Below, piece by piece: positions 15,733-23,534 of a stretch of DNA of 64,000 bases. The DNA is taken from positions 27,843-91,842 of the forward strand of contig CAMLID010000007.1 in NCBI GenBank assembly GCA_946480055.1. The letters are read 5' to 3'. The first letter of the stretch is position 1. The number at the start of each line of letters is the position of its first letter. The notes below the pieces were generated by a model, which saw nothing but the letters and a program-made list of their open reading frames with translations, was not told where the DNA came from and ran no database searches. This DNA comes from an uncultured Lysobacter sp. GTDB lineage: Bacteria; Pseudomonadota; Gammaproteobacteria; Xanthomonadales; Xanthomonadaceae. Position numbers and translations under genes: made by a program.

Positions 15733-17175
15733 CTAGACCTGCACGGTCTTCCAGCGCCCACGCGTGAACAGCCACAGCGTGAACAGGCCCACCGAGGTCT
15801 CCGAGACGAACACGGCCCAGAACACGCCCGAATGCTGCCAGTTCAGGGATATGGCCAAGAAGTACGACAGCGGAATCTGGATCATCCAGAAGAACACTAC
15901 GTTGATCTTGGTCGGCGTCATCGTGTCGCCGGCGCCGTTGAAGGCCTGCACAGTGACCATCCACCAGCCGTACACGAAGAACGAGTACGACAGGATCCGC
16001 AGCCATTCCGCGCCGATCGCCACGACCTTCGCGTCTTCGGTGAAGAAGCCGACCAGCTGGCTCGGGAACAGGAAGAACAGCACCGACACGATCATCAGGT
16101 AGGCCATGTTGTACCAACCGATGCGCCACACCGAGGCTTCCGCGCGTTCGGGCTGCTCGGCGCCCAGGTTCTGGCCGACCAGCGTCGCTGCCGCGTTGGA
16201 CATGCCCCATGCCGGCATCATCGTGAACATCATGATCCGTATCGCGATGGTGGCGCCCGCCACCGCCTCGCTGCCGACGCTGGCCAGGATGCGCATCAGG
16301 AAGATCCACGAGGTCATCGCCACGATCATCTGGCCGATGCCGCCCAGCGAGGTGCGCACGATGTGCCAGAGCACCGCGCCCTGCCAGGCCAGATGCGCGG
16401 CCGTCACCCGGATGTGCTTGCCGCCGTGGAACAGCACCCACAACTGGAACAGCACGCCGATCCCGCGGCCGATATTGGTGGCGATGGCGGCGCCCTCGAT
16501 GCCCATGGCCGGCACCGGTCCCAGGCCGAAGATCAGCAAGGGGCACAGCAGGATATTCAAACCGTTCGACAGCCACAGCACGCGCATCGCGATGGCCGCG
16601 TCGCCGGCGCCGCGAAAGATCGCATTGATCACGAACAGCAGCACGATCACCGCGTTTCCGCCCAGCATCCATTGCGTGTAGCGATAGCCGTGCTCGATGC
16701 TCCAGGCGTCGGCGCCCATCAGCCGCAGCAGGTCCTGCGCATAGACGATGCCGACCAGCGCGGGCGCCACCGACACCAGCAGCGCGACCAGAATCGCCTG
16801 CACCGCGGTCACCGCAGCCTGCTCGCGCTTGCCCTCGCCGATCCGGCGTGCCACCACCGCGGTCACCGCCATCGCCAGGCCCATCGCCACGGCGTACAGC
16901 AGGAACAAGTAGCTTTCGGTCAGCCCCACCGTCGCCACCGCCGAAGGCCCGAGCTTGGCGACGAAGAAGATGTCGACGACCGCGAAGGTGGACTCCAGCA
17001 CCAGTTCCAGCACCATCGGCACCGCCAGCAGGAACACCGCCCGCCGCATCGGGATCTTGGTGTAGTCGGCGTTGGTGCCGCGCACGGCCTCGCGTATTTC
17101 GCTCCACAGCGAGCCGGTGGGCACATGCGGGGTAGCCGTGTCGGACTCTGGGGCGGTTGGGGTTGGCTGACTCAT
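15733..17175 (-). CDS. MATE family multidrug/toxin efflux transporter
   Basis: A 480-aa inner-membrane antiporter with twelve predicted helices in two pseudo-symmetric halves. The N half starts with AVFLLAVPMVLELVLEST (near 47) and the C half with GGIGQMIVAMTSWIFLMRI (near 280). INAIFRGAGDAAIAMR and VQAFNGAGDTMTPTKIN are the two repeats of the family's RGAGD/NGAGD motif. MATE pumps use H+ or Na+ to expel cationic drugs and metabolites. The ATG at 17175 follows the hydrophilic leader. A 370-bp structured upstream region separates it from the divergent SRPBCC gene. Confidence 0.92.
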   Translation of the reverse strand: MSQPTPTAPESDTATPHVPTGSLWSEIREAVRGTNADYTKIPMRRAVFLLAVPMVLELVLESTFAVVDIFFVAKLGPSAVATVGLTESYLFLLYAVAMGLAMAVTAVVARRIGEGKREQAAVTAVQAILVALLVSVAPALVGIVYAQDLLRLMGADAWSIEHGYRYTQWMLGGNAVIVLLFVINAIFRGAGDAAIAMRVLWLSNGLNILLCPLLIFGLGPVPAMGIEGAAIATNIGRGIGVLFQLWVLFHGGKHIRVTAAHLAWQGAVLWHIVRTSLGGIGQMIVAMTSWIFLMRILASVGSEAVAGATIAIRIMMFTMMPAWGMSNAAATLVGQNLGAEQPERAEASVWRIGWYNMAYLMIVSVLFFLFPSQLVGFFTEDAKVVAIGAEWLRILSYSFFVYGWWMVTVQAFNGAGDTMTPTKINVVFFWMIQIPLSYFLAISLNWQHSGVFWAVFVSETSVGLFTLWLFTRGRWKTVQV

Positions 17176-17546
17176 CGGGACCTATCCATGCGCTGGAGGG
17201 ACGGGAGTACGGCGGAGGCCGTCGTACCGGACTACTGGTACGACGAACCAGGGGCGGCGAATTCGACATGCGGGGGACCAATCCGCCGTTGGTCGTCCCA
17301 TACTCGACCAATAGCCCATGCATCCTGCCGCGTCGCCGTCTCAGAGGCTGGGACGGCCGCCCTATTCAGCTAGATTTCGATGGAGACGAACACTGTCGGA
17401 TAGTTTGAAGCGTCGCATCGCGCCGGGTGTGTTCGGACGTCGCACACGTCGGAGCCACGAGGAAAAGGATACAGATCCAATGTCGATCCTGGCCCCACTC
17501 GTTCGTCGAAGATAGTGAGGGCTACACCTCGCCTAGGAGACTATCG
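17176..17546. other. Intergenic region with paired arms upstream of the MATE gene
   Basis: No gene is visible. A 9-bp stem CGTCGTACC/GGTACGACG (17220-17228 and 17237-17245) and a second one, GACCAA/TTGGTC (about 17277-17296), lie within 125 bp of the MATE start and would be in its 5' leader on the minus strand. The part from 17370 to 17545 is less GC-rich than the surroundings and ends in TAGGAGA, the ribosome site of the next gene. Confidence 0.4.
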
Positions 17547-17990
17547 ATGACCGGCACCGTCCGTTTGCACCGCGTTCTCACCACCCCGCCCGAGCGCGTG
17601 TACCGCGCGTTCCTAGACGCCGCCGCGCTCTCCAAGTGGCTGCCGCCCGATGGTTTCACCTGCACCGTGCACGAGCTGGACGCGCGGGTCGGCGGCAAAT
17701 ACCGGATGAGCTTCACCAATTTCTCGACCGGCAACGGCCACAGCTTCGGCGGCACTTACCTGGAGCTGGTGCCGAACGAACGCATCGTCCACGACGACCG
17801 CTTCGACTCCCCCGACTTGCCCGGCACCATGGTCACCACGATCAGCCTACGCGCCGTGTCCTGCGGCACCGAGCTGCAGGTGGTTCAGGAAGGCATTCCC
17901 GACGTGATCCCGGCCGAGCAGTGCTACCTCGGATGGCAGGAATCGCTGACCCTGCTGGAACGGCTGGTCGAGCCGACCATTCCCGAGTGA
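17547..17990 (+). CDS. SRPBCC (AHSA1-like) protein
   Basis: A 147-aa single-domain protein of the activator-of-Hsp90/START-like group. Landmarks are the first strand VRLHRVLTTPPERVYRAFLD, ALSKWLPPDGFTC, GGKYRMSF, and the C-terminal helix YLGWQESLTLLERLVE. These proteins have a hydrophobic cavity for a ligand, and many are encoded with ArsR regulators, but none is adjacent here. The ATG at 17547 is supported by TAGGAGA; the open frame extends upstream without features. A strong hairpin terminates the gene. Confidence 0.85.
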   Translation: MTGTVRLHRVLTTPPERVYRAFLDAAALSKWLPPDGFTCTVHELDARVGGKYRMSFTNFSTGNGHSFGGTYLELVPNERIVHDDRFDSPDLPGTMVTTISLRAVSCGTELQVVQEGIPDVIPAEQCYLGWQESLTLLERLVEPTIPE

Positions 17991-18019
17991 GCGCGGCGCA
18001 ACATTCCGACCGCTGAAAC

Positions 18020-18052
18020 GAACGACGGCCCGGGGAGACCGGGCCGTCGTTC
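18020..18052. terminator. Strong hairpin between SRPBCC gene and hutU
   Basis: A perfect 14-bp stem: GAACGACGGCCCGG (18020-18033), loop GGAGA, CCGGGCCGTCGTTC (18039-18052). It lies between converging genes and has no long T run on either side (GTTTC on the minus strand). Confidence 0.7.
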
Positions 18053-18099
18053 GGCTGCGCGCGGCGCAAGCCGCGAACCTGTAGCTACCCGTCGCGGCC

Positions 18100-19770
18100 T
18101 CAGAGCATCGGCAGCTTCAGCCCCTGCTCCTTCGCGCAGGCCTGGGCGATCTCGTAACCCGCGTCGGCGTGGCGCATCACGCCGGTGCCGGGATCGTTCC
18201 AGAGCACGCGCGCGATACGCCGGTCGGCCTCCTCGCTGCCGTCGCAGACGATGACCACGCCGGAGTGCTGCGAATAGCCCATGCCGACGCCGCCGCCGTG
18301 GTGCAGCGAGACCCAGGTCGCGCCGCCGGCGACGTTGAGCATGGCGTTGAGCAGCGGCCAGTCGCTGACCGCGTCGCTGCCGTCCTTCATCGCTTCGGTT
18401 TCGCGGTTCGGCGAGGCGACGCTGCCGCTGTCGAGGTGGTCGCGACCGATCACCACCGGCGCTTTCAGCTCGCCGTTGCGGACCATTTCGTTGAAGGCCA
18501 GGCCGAGCTTGTGGCGCAGGCCCAGCCCGACCCAGCAGATGCGCGCCGGCAGGCCCTGGAAGCTGATGCGCTCGCGCGCCATGTCCAGCCAGCGGTGCAG
18601 ATGGGCGTCGTCGGCGATGATTTCCTTGACCTTGGCGTCGGTCTTGTAGATGTCCTCGGGGTCGCCGCTGAGCGCGACCCAGCGGAACGGGCCGACGCCG
18701 CGGCAGAACAGCGGCCGCACGTAGGCCGGCACGAAGCCCGGGAAGTCGAACGCGTTGGCGCAGCCTTCGTCCTGGGCCATCTGGCGGATGTTGTTGCCGT
18801 AGTCGAAGGTCGGGATGCCCTGCTGCTGGAACGCGAGCATGGCCTCGACGTGCACGCGCATCGAGCGCTTGGCGGCGTCGCGCACGCCTTCGGGATCGGT
18901 CTTCTGCGCGGCCAGCCACTGCTCGACGGTCCAGCCGATCGGCAGATAGCCGTGGACGGGATCGTGGGCGCTGGTCTGGTCGGTGACCGCGTCCGGACGC
19001 ACGCCGCGGCGCACGAGTTCGGGCAGCACTTCGGCGGCGTTGCCGAGCAGCGCGATCGAACGCGCCTCGCCAGCGGCTGTGTACTTGGCGATGCGCGCGA
19101 GCGCGTCGTCCAGGTCGCTGGCCTGCTCGTCGACGTAGCGCGTGCGCAGACGCATGTCGATGCTGCTCTGCTTGCATTCGATGTTGAGCGAGCAGGCGCC
19201 GGCCAGCGACGCGGCCAGCGGCTGCGCTCCGCCCATGCCGCCCAGGCCGGCGGTCAGGATCCACTTGCCCTTGAGGTCGCCGCCGTAATGCTGGCGGCCC
19301 ATCTCGACGAAGGTTTCGTAGGTGCCCTGGACGATGCCCTGCGAACCGATGTAGATCCAACTGCCCGCAGTCATCTGGCCGTACATCATCAAGCCCTTCT
19401 TATCGAGCTCGTTGAAGTGCTCCCAGGTCGCCCAATGCGGGACCAGGTTGGAGTTGGCCAGCAGCACGCGCGGCGCGTCGACGTGGGTCGGGAACACGCC
19501 GACCGGCTTGCCCGATTGGATCAGCAGGGTCTCGTTGTCTTCGAGCTCGCGCAGCGATTTCAGGATCGCGTCGAACGAGGGCCAGTCGCGCGCGGCGCGG
19601 CCGATGCCGCCGTAGACCACCAGTTCGGCCGGGTTCTCGGCCACTTCCGGATCCAGATTGTTCTGGATCATGCGGTAGGCCGCCTCGCTCAACCACGACT
19701 TGCAGGTCTTCTCGCTGCCGCGCGGAGCGCGGATCACGCGGGTGGGGTCGTTGCGGCTGGCTGCGGACAT
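18100..19770 (-). CDS. hutU: Urocanate hydratase (urocanase)
   Basis: A 556-aa cytoplasmic enzyme of histidine degradation that converts urocanate to 4-imidazolone-5-propionate using tightly bound NAD+. It is full length for the family. Diagnostic stretches include [35 protein letters not shown], the nucleotide-binding [28 protein letters not shown] and the Cys-containing [19 protein letters not shown]. The start at 19770 matches the usual N-terminus; a GATAAT -10 lies at 19806-19801. hutI and hutF lie about 7 kb away, and no hutH is in the window. A divergent TetR gene with an operator-like palindrome sits upstream and may control it. Confidence 0.96.
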   Translation of the reverse strand: MSAASRNDPTRVIRAPRGSEKTCKSWLSEAAYRMIQNNLDPEVAENPAELVVYGGIGRAARDWPSFDAILKSLRELEDNETLLIQSGKPVGVFPTHVDAPRVLLANSNLVPHWATWEHFNELDKKGLMMYGQMTAGSWIYIGSQGIVQGTYETFVEMGRQHYGGDLKGKWILTAGLGGMGGAQPLAASLAGACSLNIECKQSSIDMRLRTRYVDEQASDLDDALARIAKYTAAGEARSIALLGNAAEVLPELVRRGVRPDAVTDQTSAHDPVHGYLPIGWTVEQWLAAQKTDPEGVRDAAKRSMRVHVEAMLAFQQQGIPTFDYGNNIRQMAQDEGCANAFDFPGFVPAYVRPLFCRGVGPFRWVALSGDPEDIYKTDAKVKEIIADDAHLHRWLDMARERISFQGLPARICWVGLGLRHKLGLAFNEMVRNGELKAPVVIGRDHLDSGSVASPNRETEAMKDGSDAVSDWPLLNAMLNVAGGATWVSLHHGGGVGMGYSQHSGVVIVCDGSEEADRRIARVLWNDPGTGVMRHADAGYEIAQACAKEQGLKLPML

Positions 19771-19898
19771 GGCGGTTTCCGGCGTTCGAGGGTGAACGAA
19801 ATTATCGCGCCGCGTTCTCGGCAGCCGCCAGCACGCGCAAGCCGTCGGCGACGATTGCGTGGGTCTTTTCGCTCGGAATTGCCGCGCTGCAGGCAAAA

Positions 19899-19913
19899 TG
19901 TATACGCTGTACA
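19899..19913. promoter_or_regulatory. Operator-like palindrome at the TetR start
   Basis: TGTATACGCTGTACA is an imperfect palindrome (TGTA...TACA arms) lying directly before the TetR ATG and 129 bp from hutU. This placement is typical of an autoregulatory operator that may also act on the divergent hutU promoter. Confidence 0.55.
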
Positions 19914-19914
19914 C

Positions 19915-20499
19915 ATGAGTGCGCCCGCCGCTACCGCCGATCGGATCCTGCGCGCCGCCCGCGTCCTGTTCGAACGCGACGGCGCCGATGCGGTCAGCAT
20001 GCGCCGCATCGCCGAGGCGGTCGGAATCACGCCGATGGCGATCTACCGTCATTTCCCGAATCGCGACGCTCTGCTCAAGCGCATCAGCGACGACAGTTTC
20101 CAGGAGATCGCCCACCACTGGAGCGCGCGCAACGAAGGCGGCGACGTGATCGCGCGGCTGAAGGCGATCCAGCGCATCTATCTGGACTACGCGCTCGCCC
20201 ACCCGCATCTGTTCGATCACGCCTTCTCGGCCCGGCGCGAAGACGCGCGGCGCTATCCGGAAGACTTCCACGCCCGGCGCTCGCCGACCTTGAACGTGGT
20301 CGCCGATGTGGTGAGCGAGGCGCAGCAGGCCGGCCTGCTGCGCCAGGACGATGCCTGGGACGTGGCGATGACCTTGTGGGCGCACACCCACGGGCTGATC
20401 GCGCTCTACCGCGCTGGTCGCTTCAGCTACGACGAGCGCCGCTTCCGCGATTTCTACGAAGCCTCGCTGGGCAGGCTGCTGGACGGACTCCGGAGCTGA
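19915..20499 (+). CDS. TetR family transcriptional regulator
   Basis: A 194-aa repressor-type protein. Residues 7-53 form the TetR DNA-binding domain ([20 protein letters not shown], then [19 protein letters not shown]). The C-terminal domain is helical and matches the TetR_C group with [17 protein letters not shown]. The ligand is unknown. It diverges from hutU, with a TGTA-TACA palindrome in between, so it may repress itself and hutU. A GTG/ATG upstream is not needed, as the domain begins right after this ATG. Confidence 0.9.
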   Translation: MSAPAATADRILRAARVLFERDGADAVSMRRIAEAVGITPMAIYRHFPNRDALLKRISDDSFQEIAHHWSARNEGGDVIARLKAIQRIYLDYALAHPHLFDHAFSARREDARRYPEDFHARRSPTLNVVADVVSEAQQAGLLRQDDAWDVAMTLWAHTHGLIALYRAGRFSYDERRFRDFYEASLGRLLDGLRS

Positions 20500-20546
20500 G
20501 CGCGGCGACGTCCGCGACCAGCAGGGTCCGCACGCTGCGAATACGA

Positions 20547-20575
20547 AAACGCCCGGCTGCTGGAACCGGGCGTTT
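20547..20575. terminator. Bidirectional terminator between tetR and the small secreted protein
   Basis: AAACGCCCGG (20547-20556), loop of nine bases, CCGGGCGTTT (20566-20575). T/A runs flank both sides, so it can serve both converging genes. Confidence 0.75.
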
Positions 20576-20595
20576 CGGTAACGACGGGTGCCGCT

Positions 20596-20931
20596 TCAGT
20601 GGATCGACGGATCCAACTGACGCAGCGCTTCGGCGATATCGGTCTGGCCGGTGCGGTCGATGTCGTCGCGGGTGTAGACGCGGCCGTTGGCGGCGACGCA
20701 GCGCTTGCGGCCCTTGCCGTCGGTAGCGGAACGGTCGCGGATGTGCGTCCCGGTCTGACGCAGGCAGTTGCGGTCGATGTCGGTCTTGGACTTGGTATCG
20801 GCCTGGACCTGGGCCTGGGTGGCGCCATCGGTGCGCACCGACGCGTCGGCCTGTGCCGAGACCGAGGCCTGCTGCGCCGAGGCCGCGAAAGCGCAGGCCG
20901 CGAGCAGGCTGGCGAGCAATACACGTTTCAT
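20596..20931 (-). CDS. Small secreted protein with a TonB-plug-like tail
   Basis: A 111-aa exported protein. Residues 1-19 form a signal peptide (MKRVLLASLLAACAFAASAQ). A Gln/Ala/Thr-rich linker follows, then a short domain with two cysteines (NCLRQTG, RCVAANG). The last 25 residues, VYTRDDIDRTGQTDIAEALR and then QLDPSIH, resemble the motif at the start of TonB-receptor plug domains (a residue pair DIxxTGxTDIAEAL...P). No barrel follows, so this is not a receptor. It may be a periplasmic protein using the same small fold, or a decayed fragment. Function is unknown. Confidence 0.7.
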   Translation of the reverse strand: MKRVLLASLLAACAFAASAQQASVSAQADASVRTDGATQAQVQADTKSKTDIDRNCLRQTGTHIRDRSATDGKGRKRCVAANGRVYTRDDIDRTGQTDIAEALRQLDPSIH

Positions 20932-21043
20932 AGAAGCACCTCGGAATCGCGTTGGGGATCGGCGGACCGTAGCCGCCGCACGCCCACCATACGCCTCCAG
21001 GCACACTCGGCGCGTGCCGCCCCAGCCCGCGTTTAGGCGTTCG

Positions 21044-21634
21044 TCAGCCTCGCGGGCAGGTCGTGCGCCGGGCGTCACGGAACGCCATCGCCTCGGCCGA
21101 GGTCACCGGCTTGCCCTCAATGCCGTCATCGAACAACACCCGCCAGACACCGTCTGCATCGCGGTGCCAGACCGAGTGGAAGGTCCCGATCGAAAAGCGC
21201 TGCTTGGCGTCGGGTGCGAGGTCTTCGAACAAGGACGGCCCGCTGGACCAGGCCACGTCCTTGGCACCGCCGATGGTCACGCGCGTTGGGTACCACTCCA
21301 GCCGTACCGCCTTGCCTTCGATGATGCCGGCCCAGCGCTGGGCGATGGCATCGCGGCCGCGAGTCGGGGCCGCGCGGCTGGCCCCGAACGCGGCGCCGGC
21401 CTGCAGATGCGACGCGAATGCGGCCGCATCGTGGTCGGCAACCGATTGGGCGAAGCTGAGTTCGCGCGCCCAGACCTCGCATTCCCTGGCGCTGAGCACA
21501 GGCCCGGGGTTCGGCGGCGGCAGCGGGTTTTCCATCACCACCGGTTCGGGCCTGGACCCGACCTGAGCCCAAACCGGCAACCCTGCGGCCAGAGACAACG
21601 CCACGGCGGCGCAACGGACGGCGATACGGCGCAT
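21044..21634 (-). CDS. Secreted SnoaL/NTF2-like protein (DUF4440 type)
   Basis: A 196-aa exported protein. The signal peptide ends near PVWAQ (residues 1-23). Residues 50-185 resemble the NTF2-like cone fold: ELSFAQSVADHDAAAFASHL, then RGRDAIAQRW, VTIGGAKDVAWSSGPSL, and SVWHRDADGVWRVLFDDG. DUF4440 proteins are small ligand-binding or isomerase-like proteins; the substrate is unknown. The ATG at 21634 is preceded by CGGAGAG; an ATG 13 codons upstream is less likely. The divergent neighbour is the phosphodiesterase gene. Confidence 0.78.
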   Translation of the reverse strand: MRRIAVRCAAVALSLAAGLPVWAQVGSRPEPVVMENPLPPPNPGPVLSARECEVWARELSFAQSVADHDAAAFASHLQAGAAFGASRAAPTRGRDAIAQRWAGIIEGKAVRLEWYPTRVTIGGAKDVAWSSGPSLFEDLAPDAKQRFSIGTFHSVWHRDADGVWRVLFDDGIEGKPVTSAEAMAFRDARRTTCPRG

Positions 21635-21761
21635 GGCGACTCTCCGGGCAAAGGGCCAGGCCACTATCGGCACAGAACAGGTACGCCGCCAGCGACAGAA
21701 GTCATAGCGGCGACCGCAATGCCGACGTCTGGCCGCAATCTGCGCCCGTTATCATTCCGGC

Positions 21762-23006
21762 ATGCGTTCCTATCTTTCGGCGGCCGCGACCGCCCTGCTC
21801 GCCCTTGCCCTGACCGCCTGCGCCACCCGCACCCCGCAATCCGCGGAGCCCGTGCCGGTGCTGCTGATCTCGATCGACGGCTTCCGCAACGACTATTTCG
21901 AGCGCGGCATCACGCCCAATCTCGAACGCATCGCCCACGACGGCGTGCGCGCGGCTTGGATGAACCCCTCGTATCCCTCGCTGACGTTCCCGAACCACTA
22001 CAGCATCGTCACCGGCCTGCGTCCGGACCACCACGGCATCGTCCACAACAGCATGTGGGAGGACGGGCTGGGCGATTTCCGCGTCGCCGACCGCAAGGCC
22101 GTCGGCGATACGCGCTGGTGGGGCGGCGAGCCGATCTGGGTCGGCGCCGAAAAGGCCGGCCTGCGCAGCGCGACCCTGTTCTGGCCCGGCAGCGAGGCGC
22201 CGGTGCAGGGTGTGCGGCCGACGCGCTGGCAACCGTTCGACGAAAAGATCTCGGCCGACGCACGCGTCGACGAAGTGCTGGGCTGGCTCGGCGAATCCGC
22301 GGCGACGCGGCCGCGCGTGATCACCCTGTACTTCGACGCCCTGGACAAGGCAGGCCACGAATACGGTCCGGACTCCGCGCAAGCGCGCGAGGCCACCCGC
22401 ACCATCGACGCCGCCCTGGGCCGCCTGCTCGACGGCCTGGCCGCGCGCGACCAGTTGGAACGGGTGAACCTGATCGTGGTCTCCGACCACGGCATGGCGA
22501 CCGTGGCCCCGGGTCATGCGATCGCGGTCGAGGACATGGTGTCGGTGCAGGAAGCGACCGTGGTCTCGATCGGACAGTCGATCGGGATCGCGCCGAAACC
22601 GGGCTTCGAGGCGGCGGTGGCGGCCAAACTGATCGGCCGTCACGAACACTACGAGTGCTGGCGCAAGGGCGAGCTGCCCGCGCGCTGGCATTACGGCAGC
22701 CATCCGCGCGTGCCGGCGATCGTCTGCCAGATGCACGAGGGTTGGGACGCGATCGAGCGCTCCGCATTGGCCAAACGCCCGAACGCTGACCGCGGCTCGC
22801 ACGGCTACGACCCGGCGCTGGCATCGATGCGCGCGATCTTCCTGGCCCGCGGCCCGGCGTTCCGACGCGGCGCGACACTGCCCGCGTTCGACAACGTCGA
22901 CGTCTATCCGCTGCTGGCGCGTCTGGTCGGCATCGCACCGGCGCGCAACGACGGCGACATCGCGCCGTTGCTGCCGGCCCTGCGCGACGACGCCAAGACG
23001 CCTTAA
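21762..23006 (+). CDS. Ectonucleotide pyrophosphatase/phosphodiesterase (ENPP family) lipoprotein
   Basis: A 414-aa periplasmic enzyme of the alkaline phosphatase superfamily, close to the Xanthomonas NPP that hydrolyses nucleotide diesters. Metal and catalytic residues are recognisable: Asp39 in ISIDGFRNDY, the nucleophile Thr75 in PSYPSLTFPNHY, YFDALDKAGHEYGP, VVSDHGMA, and a C-terminal His in DRGSHGYDP. The N-terminus has a lipobox LTAC (Cys20), so it is probably membrane-anchored. A TATCAT box ends 6 nt before the ATG with no Shine-Dalgarno sequence, suggesting leaderless translation. Its 3' end overlaps the inhibitor gene by 4 bp on the other strand. Confidence 0.93.
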   Translation: MRSYLSAAATALLALALTACATRTPQSAEPVPVLLISIDGFRNDYFERGITPNLERIAHDGVRAAWMNPSYPSLTFPNHYSIVTGLRPDHHGIVHNSMWEDGLGDFRVADRKAVGDTRWWGGEPIWVGAEKAGLRSATLFWPGSEAPVQGVRPTRWQPFDEKISADARVDEVLGWLGESAATRPRVITLYFDALDKAGHEYGPDSAQAREATRTIDAALGRLLDGLAARDQLERVNLIVVSDHGMATVAPGHAIAVEDMVSVQEATVVSIGQSIGIAPKPGFEAAVAAKLIGRHEHYECWRKGELPARWHYGSHPRVPAIVCQMHEGWDAIERSALAKRPNADRGSHGYDPALASMRAIFLARGPAFRRGATLPAFDNVDVYPLLARLVGIAPARNDGDIAPLLPALRDDAKTP

Positions 23007-23407
23007 CGCACTTCGATCTTCCAGGACACGCTGCGCACCGGCGCGACATCCTTCTCCCAGGCGCGGCGGTAGTCCATGCGCAATTCGCCCTGGCCCTTGG
23101 CGACCGCGCGGTAGCGCCAGGTTTGGGTGCCGCCGCCACCGATCGCGCCGGGATTGGACAGCGCCATCGACGGCTCGCCGACGGCTTCGACCGTGCCTGC
23201 GGCGGCGGCCTGATCGAAGATCCAGCCGTAGCCGGTGCTGGGATTGGCTTCCAACGCGATCGCGACGGTATCGCCCACGTGCAGGATCACCGGCGCGGCG
23301 GCATCGGCTGCGGTCAGGTTGCGTTCGGCGGATGCGGGCGGCGTGCTGGCACAGGCGCCGGCGGCGAGCGCGAGCGTGGCGGCGACGGCGAAACGGCGAC
23401 GGTTCAT
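23003..23407 (-). CDS. Chagasin-family (I42) cysteine protease inhibitor
   Basis: A 134-aa exported protein with the three inhibitory loops of family I42: NPSTGYGW (loop BC), GGGGTQTWRY (loop DE) and RRAWEKD (loop FG). Chagasin-like proteins block papain-type cysteine proteases; in bacteria they may protect against own or host proteases. The signal region has a Cys (GACAS, residue 19), compatible with a lipoprotein. The ribosome site AGGAGGGAG before 23407 is very strong. The 3' end overlaps the ENPP gene by 4 bp, tail to tail. Confidence 0.9.
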   Translation of the reverse strand: MNRRRFAVAATLALAAGACASTPPASAERNLTAADAAAPVILHVGDTVAIALEANPSTGYGWIFDQAAAAGTVEAVGEPSMALSNPGAIGGGGTQTWRYRAVAKGQGELRMDYRRAWEKDVAPVRSVSWKIEVR

Positions 23408-23534
23408 GCGACTCCCTCCTGGATGCGTGCGCGGAGTATGCGCTGCGGGTGTAGAAACGGTGTCGACGCAGCCCCGAAAGACCATGTCCGAATTCGGCGA
23501 GTCCGGCCCCCGCGACGGTGCTAGCCTGCATTCC

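Noticed and set aside
15832..17373. His-rich open frame of 513 codons opposite the MATE gene
   Set aside because: The MATE gene on the other strand has full family motifs; the His/Arg-rich product is the mirror of its hydrophobic codons.
18169..19900. Plus-strand frame running through hutU into the TetR gene
   Set aside because: Only the part from 19915 has a recognisable domain; the rest is antisense to hutU.
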